Positions 1 to 8,643 of a stretch of 64,000 bases of DNA are shown here, piece after piece. Positions within the stretch are counted from its first letter, which is position 1, and each line of letters begins with the position of its first letter. Where the stretch lies: contig NZ_LAMZ01000001.1 of the NCBI RefSeq assembly GCF_025558165.1, forward strand, positions 620,001 through 684,000. Reading direction: 5' to 3'. Both the position numbers and the translations under genes were made by a program. Source of the DNA: Candidatus Pelagibacter ubique HIMB140. Its GTDB lineage: Bacteria; Pseudomonadota; Alphaproteobacteria; Pelagibacterales; Pelagibacteraceae. The notes under the pieces are model-generated. The model had not been told where the DNA came from. It saw only the letters and a list, made by a program, of their open reading frames with translations, and did not search any database.

Positions 1-1
1 T

Positions 2-1789
2 GGAAGAACATTTGATGATGGTGCTCTAGACAAAGAATTCAATAACGCTCCTGGAGATGGAAAACTTTTAGCAACATTTTTTTACGCTGAATTTCATTTT
101 TATCCTATTTATTTTATAACACACGAGTTAGATAATTTTATTACATTCTTATATAATTATTTTGTAGGAGAAATAGCTAATATTAAAGTTGCAAAAAATA
201 CAAATTATATTTTACACATACTTAATGCATATCTAGTATTTATAATTTTAAAATTATTATTTAATCCTAAAAATATTTTAGAAAAAACAGTATTATATTT
301 TGCCTCTATAATATTTCTAATTCATCCGATTGGTTCGCAGATAATATTTAATGTGACAACAAGAAATGAAAGTTTGGCACTTTTCTTTTCATTGTTAACT
401 CTTATTTATTCATTTGAATTGTTTAAAAAAAAAACAATCGTAAATTTTTTTTATGTAATAACTTTATATTTCTTTGCATTATGCTCAAAATTATCAGCTA
501 TAACCTTTTTAGCCATAATTCCTTTAGTAGTTTTATTAATTAATTCAAAATATAGTGAATTACGAAAAAATTTAAAAAAAATACTTCCTATATTTTTATC
601 TTTACTAATTGTATTCTTAACATTCTATTACGTTAGAAGTAATTTTGTAAATGAATATTTAATAAATTACTACTCAAATTTTAGTCAACTAATTTCAGAA
701 TTTTTAATAGCAGTAAAATTTTATTTAAGAGGTTTGATTTTCCCATTTGAGCATATCTATGTTTATGCTGATAACTATAATGGAAATTACAGTTTAATAA
801 TTTTTATTTTGTTTATAATAACTGTGATTTTTTCAATATTTGTATATTTTAAGTTTAATGACTCTATCTTAGTAGTTATTATTCTTTGGTTATCTGCAAC
901 ACTTAGTTTGCCTATTTTATTTAATTTGATTGAAACAGGATTTCCACTTATATCAAAACTAACTGAAAGATATCAATATTCGTCAATACCTACATTATCA
1001 ATTTTGTTTGGTTGGTTTTCATTAAAATTTATAAATAAGAAGTATTTAAACGTTTTCATATTAAGTTTTTCATTATTGGTGATAGTTTTTTTTACTTTAG
1101 TAACAAAAGACAGAAGCTATGTTTATGAGAACAATGAAATTTTTTTTTCAAAAGCAGATAAAAATAGTCCATCTAATGTTTATAAATATTCTTTTACGAT
1201 TCCAGTTGCAAAAGCAATGCATTCAAATGACGAAAGTGCTTTTTTGTTTAATATTTATCAACTTTACTACCTCTATCCAAATGATTTAGACAATAAATTT
1301 CAATTGATGAATTATTTTATTAAGAAAAACAATAAAAAAGGTCATGATTATTTTTTAAATTCAATAAAAGAAACAAATTACGAACCTCCCATAAAATTTA
1401 GATTGGCAGAATTTTATTACAAACATGATAATTATATCGAAGCACTTAAAACTATTGATGAAATATTCAATGATTTTGATGAATTAATTGCGTCAAATAA
1501 ATCAAAAGGAATATTAATTAAAATTACTGAACCTGAAATAGATGATGTTTATTTTTTAAAAGGCTTAAATCAAAAAGCATTAAACCAATTAGAAAATGCA
1601 CTAGAAAGTTTTATGATGTCGAACCTACATAATCCTTTGCATGCTACAGCTTTATATAATTCTTCAATTATCTTAAAAGAATTAGGGCAGACAGAGCTTG
1701 CAAAAAGACATTTTGAAGACGCAATAACACTTAACCCTTTTTTAAGAGAAACGGTAAATAATATGATTAATGACCAAAGAGCTAAATGA
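2..1789 (+). CDS. Polytopic GT-C-like membrane protein with C-terminal TPRs (5' partial)
   Basis: The frame is open from base 2, so the gene is cut by the window edge; an internal ATG at 355 in this frame is not a convincing start. The visible 595 residues show many hydrophobic segments, then a soluble C-terminal part with TPR-like helices (pairs such as 'FLKGLNQKALNQLENALESF'). The segment reading HPIGSQ...NVTTRNESLALFF resembles the loop of TMTC/PMT-like GT-C glycosyltransferases, which take sugar from a polyprenol-phosphate donor. The stop overlaps the next start as ATGA, and that gene encodes the kind of enzyme that makes such donors. I infer a surface or protein glycosyltransferase. The catalytic acidic loop would lie near or beyond the window edge and cannot be checked. 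Confidence 0.6.
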   Translation, partial: GRTFDDGALDKEFNNAPGDGKLLATFFYAEFHFYPIYFITHELDNFITFLYNYFVGEIANIKVAKNTNYILHILNAYLVFIILKLLFNPKNILEKTVLYFASIIFLIHPIGSQIIFNVTTRNESLALFFSLLTLIYSFELFKKKTIVNFFYVITLYFFALCSKLSAITFLAIIPLVVLLINSKYSELRKNLKKILPIFLSLLIVFLTFYYVRSNFVNEYLINYYSNFSQLISEFLIAVKFYLRGLIFPFEHIYVYADNYNGNYSLIIFILFIITVIFSIFVYFKFNDSILVVIILWLSATLSLPILFNLIETGFPLISKLTERYQYSSIPTLSILFGWFSLKFINKKYLNVFILSFSLLVIVFFTLVTKDRSYVYENNEIFFSKADKNSPSNVYKYSFTIPVAKAMHSNDESAFLFNIYQLYYLYPNDLDNKFQLMNYFIKKNNKKGHDYFLNSIKETNYEPPIKFRLAEFYYKHDNYIEALKTIDEIFNDFDELIASNKSKGILIKITEPEIDDVYFLKGLNQKALNQLENALESFMMSNLHNPLHATALYNSSIILKELGQTELAKRHFEDAITLNPFLRETVNNMINDQRAK

Positions 1790-2496
1790 AAAAATCTTTG
1801 AGCATTATAATCCCGGTATTAAACGAAGAATTAAATATCATCCCTTTAACAAATAAAATTATTAAAACTTTAAAAAAATACAAATTTGAGATCATTTTTG
1901 TAGATGACTCCTCAACTGATAACTCAAAAAAAATATTAAATAAGTTGAAATTAAAATATTCATTTTTTAAACCAATCTTCAGATCTAAGGAACGTGATTT
2001 AAGCAAATCTTGTTTTGAAGGAATTAAAAAATCTAAATTTAAAAATATATTAATAATGGATGGAGATTTACAGCATGATCCAAAATTTATCCCAAGCATG
2101 TTTGATAAGTACATAAAAAATAGTTTAGATTTAGTGGTAGGTGCAAGAAAACTTTACAAACCGAATAATCCAGGATTATCAGAGTATAGAAGATTTGCTT
2201 CTCTAGTATTGATCTACTTTTTTTCTTTTTTAAATATTAAGACAAAAGATCCTATGAGTGGTTTCTTTTTATTTAAAAAGAAAATTTTTACTAAAAACAA
2301 AAAAAGGTATTTTGGTAAAGGTTTTAAAATTTTAGCTGACTTAATTATTAATTCAAAACCAAAATTGAAAACAGAGGATTTATATATAGATTTTAAAAGA
2401 CGCTATCAAAATAAAAGTAAGATGAATTATAAAATTTTACTAGTATTAATCAATTTTTATTTAATAAGTTTATGGAAAAAACTATTTATCTATTAG
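1786..2496 (+). CDS. Family 2 glycosyltransferase, polyprenol-phosphate mannose synthase-like (DPM1-type)
   Basis: A 236-residue GT-A enzyme. It shows the N-terminal nucleotide-sugar strand 'SIIIPVLNEELNI', the 'VDDSSTDNS' motif and the metal-binding 'MDGDLQHDP' typical of DPM1/polyprenol monophosphomannose synthases, which load mannose (or another hexose) onto a lipid phosphate at the inner face of the membrane. There is no long C-terminal transmembrane domain, only a short hydrophobic segment near the end, which fits the short DPM1 class. It overlaps the upstream GT-C-like gene by 4 bases (ATGA), a classic donor-maker plus donor-user pairing. The sugar actually used cannot be read from sequence. 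Its 3' end overlaps the convergent next gene by 15 bases. Confidence 0.82.
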   Translation: MKKSLSIIIPVLNEELNIIPLTNKIIKTLKKYKFEIIFVDDSSTDNSKKILNKLKLKYSFFKPIFRSKERDLSKSCFEGIKKSKFKNILIMDGDLQHDPKFIPSMFDKYIKNSLDLVVGARKLYKPNNPGLSEYRRFASLVLIYFFSFLNIKTKDPMSGFFLFKKKIFTKNKKRYFGKGFKILADLIINSKPKLKTEDLYIDFKRRYQNKSKMNYKILLVLINFYLISLWKKLFIY

Positions 2497-4110
2497 TTTT
2501 TTTGCAATTTCATCAATCATTAGTTCGTTATTCTTTAACCATTCTCTTGATTTTTTTGAAATTGAATTTTTTACATATTTTTTTGCATCAAATAAATTTG
2601 AAAATTTTTTAACAGGTTTTTTAAATTCTTTATTTAAATCTGTTGAACCTATCTTATCTAAAATACTTTTTATCTCATACTCAGACAATTGTTGTTTTAA
2701 TAAGTTAAACTGTTTATCCATTTCTTTTTGAATTTTTGGAAAAAACTCTTTTTTTATTTCTTCTGAAATTATTTCTGGATCTATAATTTTTTTTTGTGAG
2801 GAAGAGATATTTGTCTCCATATTTTTCTGAAGTATAGAGTGACTGTGCTGTAGCTCAGATGAGTGGTACATCTGTAACATTCTCATATTTTGCATATCCA
2901 TAATTTTTGACATTTGATCAAATTTATCTTGCAGTTTTTCTGACTGACTTTTATTTTTTTGTTGTTCCTCAATTTTATTTATTAGCTCAGGCTCTATGTT
3001 TTGAACTTTTTGATTTAGTTCTTCAATTTTCTGAGTTGCTTCGTTTCTATAAGCTGAAATATTGTCTAACGTTTCATCAATTTTATTGTTCAAATCATTT
3101 AACGAATTTTCAATTTTTAAATTATAATTTTTTAAATCACTAATTTGATCCTCAAATTGTTTATTTAAATTTAAGTTTTCACTTAGTTTTTGTGGATCAT
3201 TTAATTGATTTATACTTTCATCTATTTTGGATGAAATTGAATTCATGTTATTTTGAATATTGTCAAATTGATTATTTAACTGTCCAATTTGATCTTCAAG
3301 ATTTGCAAAATTTTTATTTGTTTCATCTTCATACTTTTCAAACTCTTTGTGATAATTATCATTTATATTATTAAATTTGTTTTCAATACTCTCTTCAGAT
3401 CTAACCAGTGCATCTGTTAATTTTATGTCCAACTGATCATTAAACTTTTCCGAGAAAAGATTTTTTTGATTTAATAATTCATCTAATTTCTCAGAAAGTT
3501 CAGTACTATTTAGATCAAGATCATTTATTTTTGCGTTAAGCATTTCTAACTGTTCATTAGAAAATATTTGAGATCTTTTTATTTCCTCTTTTTCTAAGCT
3601 ATTATCTTTTATTTGCTCTTGCTCACTACTTTGCTTACTAACAACAGTCTCTGCCACTTCTTCAGTTAGATTAATTATTTCATCAACTTCATCAATTAAA
3701 TCTATTATTTTTTGATCATTATTTTCAAACACTTCCTCTTTAAGTTCAATAATATTTCCATCAGTATTTCCGAAGTTATATAATTCCTGGTTTGCTTCGT
3801 CTATTTCACTCAAATTTTGATCAACAATTTCGTTGTTTAAAAAAATTATTTTCTCACTTTTATTTGTCTTTTGCTTTGGTTGTGATTGAATTGATGTCTC
3901 ATTAGTTGAGGTAAGTGCTACTGTTTTGTCAGTTCCCGTAGAAGACATTCTTGTCTCAACACCGTCTTTGAGATCAATTACCTGTTCATTAAAAATTTCT
4001 TTAAGTTTTTGAACATAAAGCTCTTTTGAAAGTTGAAGTTTTTTATCTTTGAGTAATTCAAGTTTAATTTCATTGAGAGTTTTTTTGATGTAATTTGGGC
4101 TTTTTTTCAT
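2482..4110 (-). CDS. Long acidic coiled-coil protein with a possible PopZ/DUF2497-like C-terminus
   Basis: A 542-residue protein with no signal peptide or membrane segment. The first ~190 residues are Glu/Asp/Ser-rich and probably disordered. Residues ~190-400 are rich in Leu/Ile-spaced heptads with Asn/Gln/Lys, predicting long coiled coil. The C-terminal ~40 residues include 'SREWLKNNELMIDEIAKKL', which resembles the 'WLDxNLP...VREEI' ending of alphaproteobacterial PopZ/DUF2497 polar-organising proteins. The usual N-terminal PopZ motif is not seen, so this is only a possibility. It is convergent with the glycosyltransferase and divergent from the PilO-like gene (67-base gap). The function is unknown; a cytoplasmic scaffold is the simplest inference. 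Confidence 0.55.
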   Translation of the reverse strand: MKKSPNYIKKTLNEIKLELLKDKKLQLSKELYVQKLKEIFNEQVIDLKDGVETRMSSTGTDKTVALTSTNETSIQSQPKQKTNKSEKIIFLNNEIVDQNLSEIDEANQELYNFGNTDGNIIELKEEVFENNDQKIIDLIDEVDEIINLTEEVAETVVSKQSSEQEQIKDNSLEKEEIKRSQIFSNEQLEMLNAKINDLDLNSTELSEKLDELLNQKNLFSEKFNDQLDIKLTDALVRSEESIENKFNNINDNYHKEFEKYEDETNKNFANLEDQIGQLNNQFDNIQNNMNSISSKIDESINQLNDPQKLSENLNLNKQFEDQISDLKNYNLKIENSLNDLNNKIDETLDNISAYRNEATQKIEELNQKVQNIEPELINKIEEQQKNKSQSEKLQDKFDQMSKIMDMQNMRMLQMYHSSELQHSHSILQKNMETNISSSQKKIIDPEIISEEIKKEFFPKIQKEMDKQFNLLKQQLSEYEIKSILDKIGSTDLNKEFKKPVKKFSNLFDAKKYVKNSISKKSREWLKNNELMIDEIAKKLIDK

Positions 4111-4177
4111 ATAATAATTTTTAAGAACGAATCATTAACAGTTTATCAAACCTGATAATGATAGTAAAAAATTTATA

Positions 4178-4849
4178 ATGTTTGGATTGGGTAAAAATAA
4201 ATCAGTTACAGTTGAAGACGAATCTATTAAAGACAAATCGAAGTTTGTTGTAGTTGGTTTCACTGTTATGATTTTAACTTTTTTTGTGTTTATCATTAGT
4301 GAGATCTACACATCAATTCAATTATCAAAACAGAAAAAAGTTTTAGCTGGAGCAAATAGTATCCAAGCTGAGTCTGATAATTTTTTAATTAAGATGGCAA
4401 CCGCTGGAAAAGAAGTAAATAAAAATGAGTATGAATATATTAAGGAAATTATGATGTTTATGTCACCAACTGAATTTCAAAACTTTAAAAACTCTATTTC
4501 TGGTATGGCGAACGAATTTAATGTTAAAATTAACAGTTTAAATGAGGGAGAAGCAGATCCATTGGGCAAAGACTATTCTATAAATTATATAGAATATCAA
4601 TTTTTAAGCACATTTGAAAATTTAACCTTTCTTAAAAACAAAATTTCTAAAACTAATTTTAAGGTAAATATAATTTCAGAGAGTATATCAAGAGAAAATA
4701 CTAAATCTGATAAAGTTATAGCTCAAGGAAAGATTGGAGCGTATGTTTTTCCTGGTAAAGAAAAATTATTAAAAGATAAAGAAAAATTAATTGAAAAGTT
4801 CAAGCTAGAGGAAGCAAAATTAGCTGAAGAAAATAAAAATAAAGAATAA
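4178..4849 (+). CDS. Single-pass membrane protein, PilO-like pilus assembly candidate
   Basis: 223 residues: a ~28-residue cytoplasmic N-terminus, one transmembrane helix (about 28-50), a short coiled region, an alpha/beta domain (~85-190) and a charged helical tail. This plan (short cytosolic tail, one helix, coil, ferredoxin-like periplasmic domain) is that of PilO/GspM, which pairs with PilN in the inner-membrane platform of type IV pili. The main pilus operon in this window has fused PilM-PilN, a PilP-like protein and a secretin but no PilO, and the prepilin peptidase lies 1.3 kb downstream, so a detached PilO is a sensible reading. Sequence identity to PilO is weak, and I rely on architecture and context. 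Confidence 0.45.
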   Translation: MFGLGKNKSVTVEDESIKDKSKFVVVGFTVMILTFFVFIISEIYTSIQLSKQKKVLAGANSIQAESDNFLIKMATAGKEVNKNEYEYIKEIMMFMSPTEFQNFKNSISGMANEFNVKINSLNEGEADPLGKDYSINYIEYQFLSTFENLTFLKNKISKTNFKVNIISESISRENTKSDKVIAQGKIGAYVFPGKEKLLKDKEKLIEKFKLEEAKLAEENKNKE

Positions 4850-4860
4850 ATAATTTATTT

Positions 4861-5604
4861 TTAACCTAATCCTAAAGGTCCTTTGATATAATCATACATA
4901 GGAATTAAATATTCCAGGTAAGTTTCCATAAATGGAAAAGCCATTCCAACCTTATCTCTAAAAGGAACTAATACAACAGCGAAGACTATCAACAATAGTA
5001 TTAATAAATAAAAAAGAAGCCTAGTTCTTCTTGCATCGTCAGATTTTTTTTTCTCATCCTCTAATTTTTTTTGCTGTTCTTTTTCTAATGATTTTGATGC
5101 TTCTTTAATTCTATCTTTTTTAAATAATTTTTGAAAAAAATTTAAATTTTTATCTCTGTCCTGGACAAAATCATCTAAGTTTTTATCCATCTCAGATTTT
5201 GAAGGTAAATTTTCTTCTTCATCTGTAAATATTTTAAAATTAGAAACATTTTCTTTAGCAGTTTCTTCAATGCTTTCTTCCTCAGTTACTTCGTCTGTAT
5301 CTATTTTAGATAATAACTCCTCAGGATCATCTTCAGGTAAACTTTCATTTATATTTTCAATTTTTTCTTCAACAACTGGTTGTTTGTCTTCTATAGTTTC
5401 AGAAACTTGTTCATTAACAATCTCTGATTGGGGCGGCTCTAAATTTTCTGTAACTTTTTCATCAACTTTGGATACATTACCTTGGTCTGGATGATAAAAC
5501 CAAACTTCAGAACAAGACCCACATCTTACTTTTGATCCTTCAGCTGGCATAACTCCATCAGCCAATTTGAACTTCTTTTTTCCGCAAATACAGTCGATAA
5601 TCAT
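4861..5604 (-). CDS. MJ0042-type zinc-ribbon protein with C-terminal membrane anchor
   Basis: 247 residues. The N-terminus has two Cys pairs, 'CICGKKKF' and 'RCGSCSEVWFYHP', matching the short zinc-ribbon (MJ0042/zinc_ribbon_5) seen at the start of many alphaproteobacterial membrane proteins. It is followed by a long acidic Glu/Asp/Ser linker (~45-150), a Lys-rich helix (~160-195), one transmembrane helix (~196-215) and a ~30-residue tail. The topology suggests a cytosolic zinc-ribbon tethered to the inner membrane. Family members have no settled function. It is divergent from the STAS gene (38-base gap) and convergent with the PilO-like gene. Confidence 0.75.
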   Translation of the reverse strand: MIIDCICGKKKFKLADGVMPAEGSKVRCGSCSEVWFYHPDQGNVSKVDEKVTENLEPPQSEIVNEQVSETIEDKQPVVEEKIENINESLPEDDPEELLSKIDTDEVTEEESIEETAKENVSNFKIFTDEEENLPSKSEMDKNLDDFVQDRDKNLNFFQKLFKKDRIKEASKSLEKEQQKKLEDEKKKSDDARRTRLLFYLLILLLIVFAVVLVPFRDKVGMAFPFMETYLEYLIPMYDYIKGPLGLG

Positions 5605-5642
5605 ATGTTGTAATTTAAAACTAATAATATAAAAAAATACAT

Positions 5643-6155
5643 ATGTCTATCGAACAAAAAATAGAAGGTAATATAGGAAAATTATTTCTTTCTGGTGAAA
5701 TTGACTTGGACGGATCTCCCGAAGTAAGAGAAAATATAAAAGATTTGATTGATAAAGTTAACGTAATTGAAGTTCAATTATCAAAAGTAAATTACATAGA
5801 CTCCTCAGGAATAGCAGCGCTTGTAGAGGGAATGCAGCTATCAAAAAGTAACTCAAAAGAGTTCTCTTTAACAGACGTTAGCAATGAGGTTATGAAAGTT
5901 ATTAAATTAGCTCACTTAGACAAAATCTTTAAAATCAAAAATGTTACAGGTGCAAATGCAGCTGAAGCAAGCTCTGATCCTGAACCTGTACAAGAGCCAG
6001 AACCTCAGGCAAGTGAAAATGTTGATCTTTCACCAAATGAAGAAACACAAGCTCAACCAAAGGAATCTGAGCCAGAAAACAATCAAACAGAAGAAACAAG
6101 TCCTAGCATCAAAAGAGATGATGATGACGGAGACAAAATAAAATTTAAAAGGTAA
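5643..6155 (+). CDS. STAS-domain anti-sigma-factor antagonist with acidic tail
   Basis: Residues 1-105 form a single STAS domain with the conserved 'NYIDSSGIAAL' loop; Ser54/Ser55 is where SpoIIAA/RsbV proteins are phosphorylated by their cognate HATPase kinase. The remaining ~65 residues are Pro/Glu/Gln/Asn-rich, apparently disordered and end in a DDDD run and basic residues, an extension unusual for SpoIIAA-like proteins (normally ~110 residues). The stop at 6153-6155 is followed directly by the GTG start of the prepilin peptidase, so the two are almost certainly co-transcribed. A matching kinase-like protein (45266-45655) and a PP2C phosphatase (19904-21898) are in the same window. Confidence 0.88.
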   Translation: MSIEQKIEGNIGKLFLSGEIDLDGSPEVRENIKDLIDKVNVIEVQLSKVNYIDSSGIAALVEGMQLSKSNSKEFSLTDVSNEVMKVIKLAHLDKIFKIKNVTGANAAEASSDPEPVQEPEPQASENVDLSPNEETQAQPKESEPENNQTEETSPSIKRDDDDGDKIKFKR

Positions 6156-6911
6156 GTGCTTACCTTATCACTGTTTATAATTGGATCAATTTTTGGAAGC
6201 TTCTACAATGTTTGTATATACAGACTTCCTAATGATTTAGATATTGTTTCAAAGAGATCTTTTTGTACAACGTGTAAATACAAAATACCTTTTTATTTAA
6301 ATTTACCAATTATCTCTTACATAACAAATCTTGGTAAATGCAAAAATTGTAAAAGTAAAATAAATATCAGTTATCTTATAGTAGAGATTTCAACAGCAAT
6401 CTTATTTGTCTATGCTTACAGTTTATACGGTCTTAGTTTAAAAGCTTTAGCTTTTATTATTTTTTATTCAGGATTATTAATAATTTTTTTTACTGACTTA
6501 AAATATTATTTAATTCTAGATAAAATAACTATCCCATTATCAATTCTTGGATTAATCTTTACTTTTTTTCAATACAATCCATTCGACGTTAATATATTTA
6601 GCTCTATCATTGGAGGAATAATTGGATATTTAATCATTTATTTTATTAGATTTTTATTTTTTAAAATCAGGAAAGTAGAAGGCATGGGATTAGGAGATGC
6701 AAAATTATTTTTAATGGTTGGTATTTGGCTTGGAATAAAATCAATTTATTTAATTTTAGCAAGCTCAGCTATAGCTGGGGCAATTATTGGTTCTTTGATC
6801 ATTTATTTTTATAAAAAAGACAAAGATTTTCAAATTCCTTATGGATGTTTTATAGTCATTGCTTCTGCACTTTATCCATATTTTGGATCAGTCTTTTATA
6901 ATCTTATTTAA
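6156..6911 (+). CDS. pilD: Prepilin peptidase / N-methyltransferase (A24A)
   Basis: 251 residues with about seven to eight membrane helices. The N-terminal domain has 'GSFYNVCIYRLP' and two CxxC pairs ('FCTTC', 'CKNC'), the zinc-binding feature of full-length PilD-type enzymes that both cleave and N-methylate prepilins. The catalytic aspartates are visible: one in 'FFTDLKYY' and one in 'GLGD' (residues 178-181). The GTG start at 6156 immediately follows the STAS stop codon and gives a normal PilD N-terminus. It would process the four prepilin-like proteins encoded at 25-36 kb. It is the only peptidase of this kind in the window. Confidence 0.95.
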   Translation: MLTLSLFIIGSIFGSFYNVCIYRLPNDLDIVSKRSFCTTCKYKIPFYLNLPIISYITNLGKCKNCKSKINISYLIVEISTAILFVYAYSLYGLSLKALAFIIFYSGLLIIFFTDLKYYLILDKITIPLSILGLIFTFFQYNPFDVNIFSSIIGGIIGYLIIYFIRFLFFKIRKVEGMGLGDAKLFLMVGIWLGIKSIYLILASSAIAGAIIGSLIIYFYKKDKDFQIPYGCFIVIASALYPYFGSVFYNLI

Positions 6912-6945
6912 AGATATATTGTTAGTTAACTGATTCGTTTAAAAA

Positions 6946-8643
6946 ATGAATAAATCTCTAGTAGCTCAAAATATAAAAAAAAATTATCAATTATTAGATA
7001 ATAGACAATATGGTCTTGCAGAACAAAATGCTTTCAACTTATTAAAAAATGATCCTAATAATCATGAAATTTATAATTTGATTGGCGATATTCATTATAA
7101 ACAAAATAATTTTGATAAATCAATTTGGTATTATTTTTCATCGCTAGATAGGAATTTTGATCCTAAAGCTCTAAACAGATTAGGTACAAATATTTTCTTG
7201 CTGAATAATAACTCTGCAGCCGAAAAAGTGTTAACAAATCTTTTAGCTCATGACCCTACTTATATCGATGGTTATTTAAGTTTAGGTCTAGTTTATGAAC
7301 AGAGTAAAAAATTAGAAAAAGCGATAGAGTGCTACAAGGCTGCAATCAAAATAGATTCTAAAGAAATAAAAGCTTACTTAAGTCTTGCAACTTTACATAA
7401 GCAAGATCAAAATTATGATGAAGCAATAAAAGTTTACCAACAAGGACTTATAAATAATCCAAGTAATCATTTTATTTTAAGTAACCTTGGAAACTTATTC
7501 TATCTTCAGCATAAGTACGAAGATGCTATAATCTGTCACCAAAGGGCTGTTAAGGCAAAACCTGACTCTCATGTAGTTCATTTTAATTTCGCAAATACAC
7601 TACTGAATGCTGGTAAATATTCTGAAGCAATTGAAATGTACAGGAAGACAATTGAGTTAAACCCTAACTTTAATAAATCAAAAATTAATTTAGGAACTAC
7701 TCTTTTATCAATGTCAAATTTTGAGGAGGGTTTTAAAGAATATAGTCACAGAATATATGAAGATAGAAATTTTAAATCAGTACTTCACAAAAAAAATTTA
7801 ATATGGAATGGTCAAAATATTCAGAATAAAAAAATTCTAATTATTGCTGAAAATGGATTGGGTAACACTTTGCAATTTTCAAGATACCTTGAAACCTTGA
7901 GTCAGCTTAATTGTAAAATTGTTTTTCAGTGCCAAGAGGAATTGCATCATTTCTTTGAAGATATGGTTTTTATAGAAGAAATCATCAGCAATGAAAAAGA
8001 ATATGATGATTATGATTATTGGATACCATTACAAAATTTAATCTATTTGCTTACACCAGATCTGAATAGCAATTGTCCATTCCCATCATCACTTAAAATT
8101 GATGATAATAAACTTCTTGAATGGGAAACATTAATCGCAGTTAATGATAATGTAAAAATAGGTTTAAATTGGAAAGGTAGCGGATTAAACCCGAGAGTTG
8201 CAAATAATTCAGTTTCTTTAAATAATTTTAAAAATATTACGCAAAATCCATTAGCTACATTTGTAAGCCTTCAAAAAGGTGGAGCTGTATCAGAAATTGA
8301 AAAATTTAAACTAGAGGAAAATATTGTTAATTATGATTTGTTAATGGACACTGGTTCAAAAATATTCATCGATACAGCCGCGATAATAAAATATTTAGAT
8401 CTTGTGATAACAACTGATACTTCAATTGCTCACTTAGCTGGTACACTTGGTACTCAAACATGGTTATTATTGCCTAAAGTTTCTGATTGGAGGTGGTTTA
8501 ACTCTAAAGATGAAACTATTTGGTATGATAATTTCAGAATTTACAGACAAAAAGTTCAAGGTGATTGGTCAGATGTATTTGCAAAAGTCGAAAAAGATTG
8601 CCAAGAACTGATTAAAAATATCAGTGATTTAAGAAAAACTTAA
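6946..8643 (+). CDS. TPR protein with GT9/heptosyltransferase-like C-terminal domain
   Basis: 565 residues. Residues ~10-270 are seven or so TPR units (for example 'AIECYKAAIKIDSKEIKAYL'). Residues ~295-560 form a GT-B-like domain: 'LIIAENGLGNTLQFSRYL' resembles the heptosyltransferase start, and 'TTDTSIAHLAGTLGTQTW' is the sugar-nucleotide-binding signature of this TPR-glycosyltransferase family. Such proteins often modify surface proteins or polysaccharide; the acceptor is not evident here. It lies 34 bases after pilD in the same direction, suggesting co-expression and possibly pilin glycosylation (inference). No signal peptide, so cytoplasmic. Its stop shares the bases TTAA with the stop of the convergent neighbour. 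Confidence 0.8.
   Translation: MNKSLVAQNIKKNYQLLDNRQYGLAEQNAFNLLKNDPNNHEIYNLIGDIHYKQNNFDKSIWYYFSSLDRNFDPKALNRLGTNIFLLNNNSAAEKVLTNLLAHDPTYIDGYLSLGLVYEQSKKLEKAIECYKAAIKIDSKEIKAYLSLATLHKQDQNYDEAIKVYQQGLINNPSNHFILSNLGNLFYLQHKYEDAIICHQRAVKAKPDSHVVHFNFANTLLNAGKYSEAIEMYRKTIELNPNFNKSKINLGTTLLSMSNFEEGFKEYSHRIYEDRNFKSVLHKKNLIWNGQNIQNKKILIIAENGLGNTLQFSRYLETLSQLNCKIVFQCQEELHHFFEDMVFIEEIISNEKEYDDYDYWIPLQNLIYLLTPDLNSNCPFPSSLKIDDNKLLEWETLIAVNDNVKIGLNWKGSGLNPRVANNSVSLNNFKNITQNPLATFVSLQKGGAVSEIEKFKLEENIVNYDLLMDTGSKIFIDTAAIIKYLDLVITTDTSIAHLAGTLGTQTWLLLPKVSDWRWFNSKDETIWYDNFRIYRQKVQGDWSDVFAKVEKDCQELIKNISDLRKT

Noticed and set aside
1782-2114. Minus-strand frame of 110 codons opposite the DPM1-like gene
   Set aside because: Entirely antisense to a well-supported glycosyltransferase; no features of its own.
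4850-4860. AT-rich partial palindrome between convergent genes as a terminator
   Set aside because: No G/C stem and too short; such sequences are expected by chance here.
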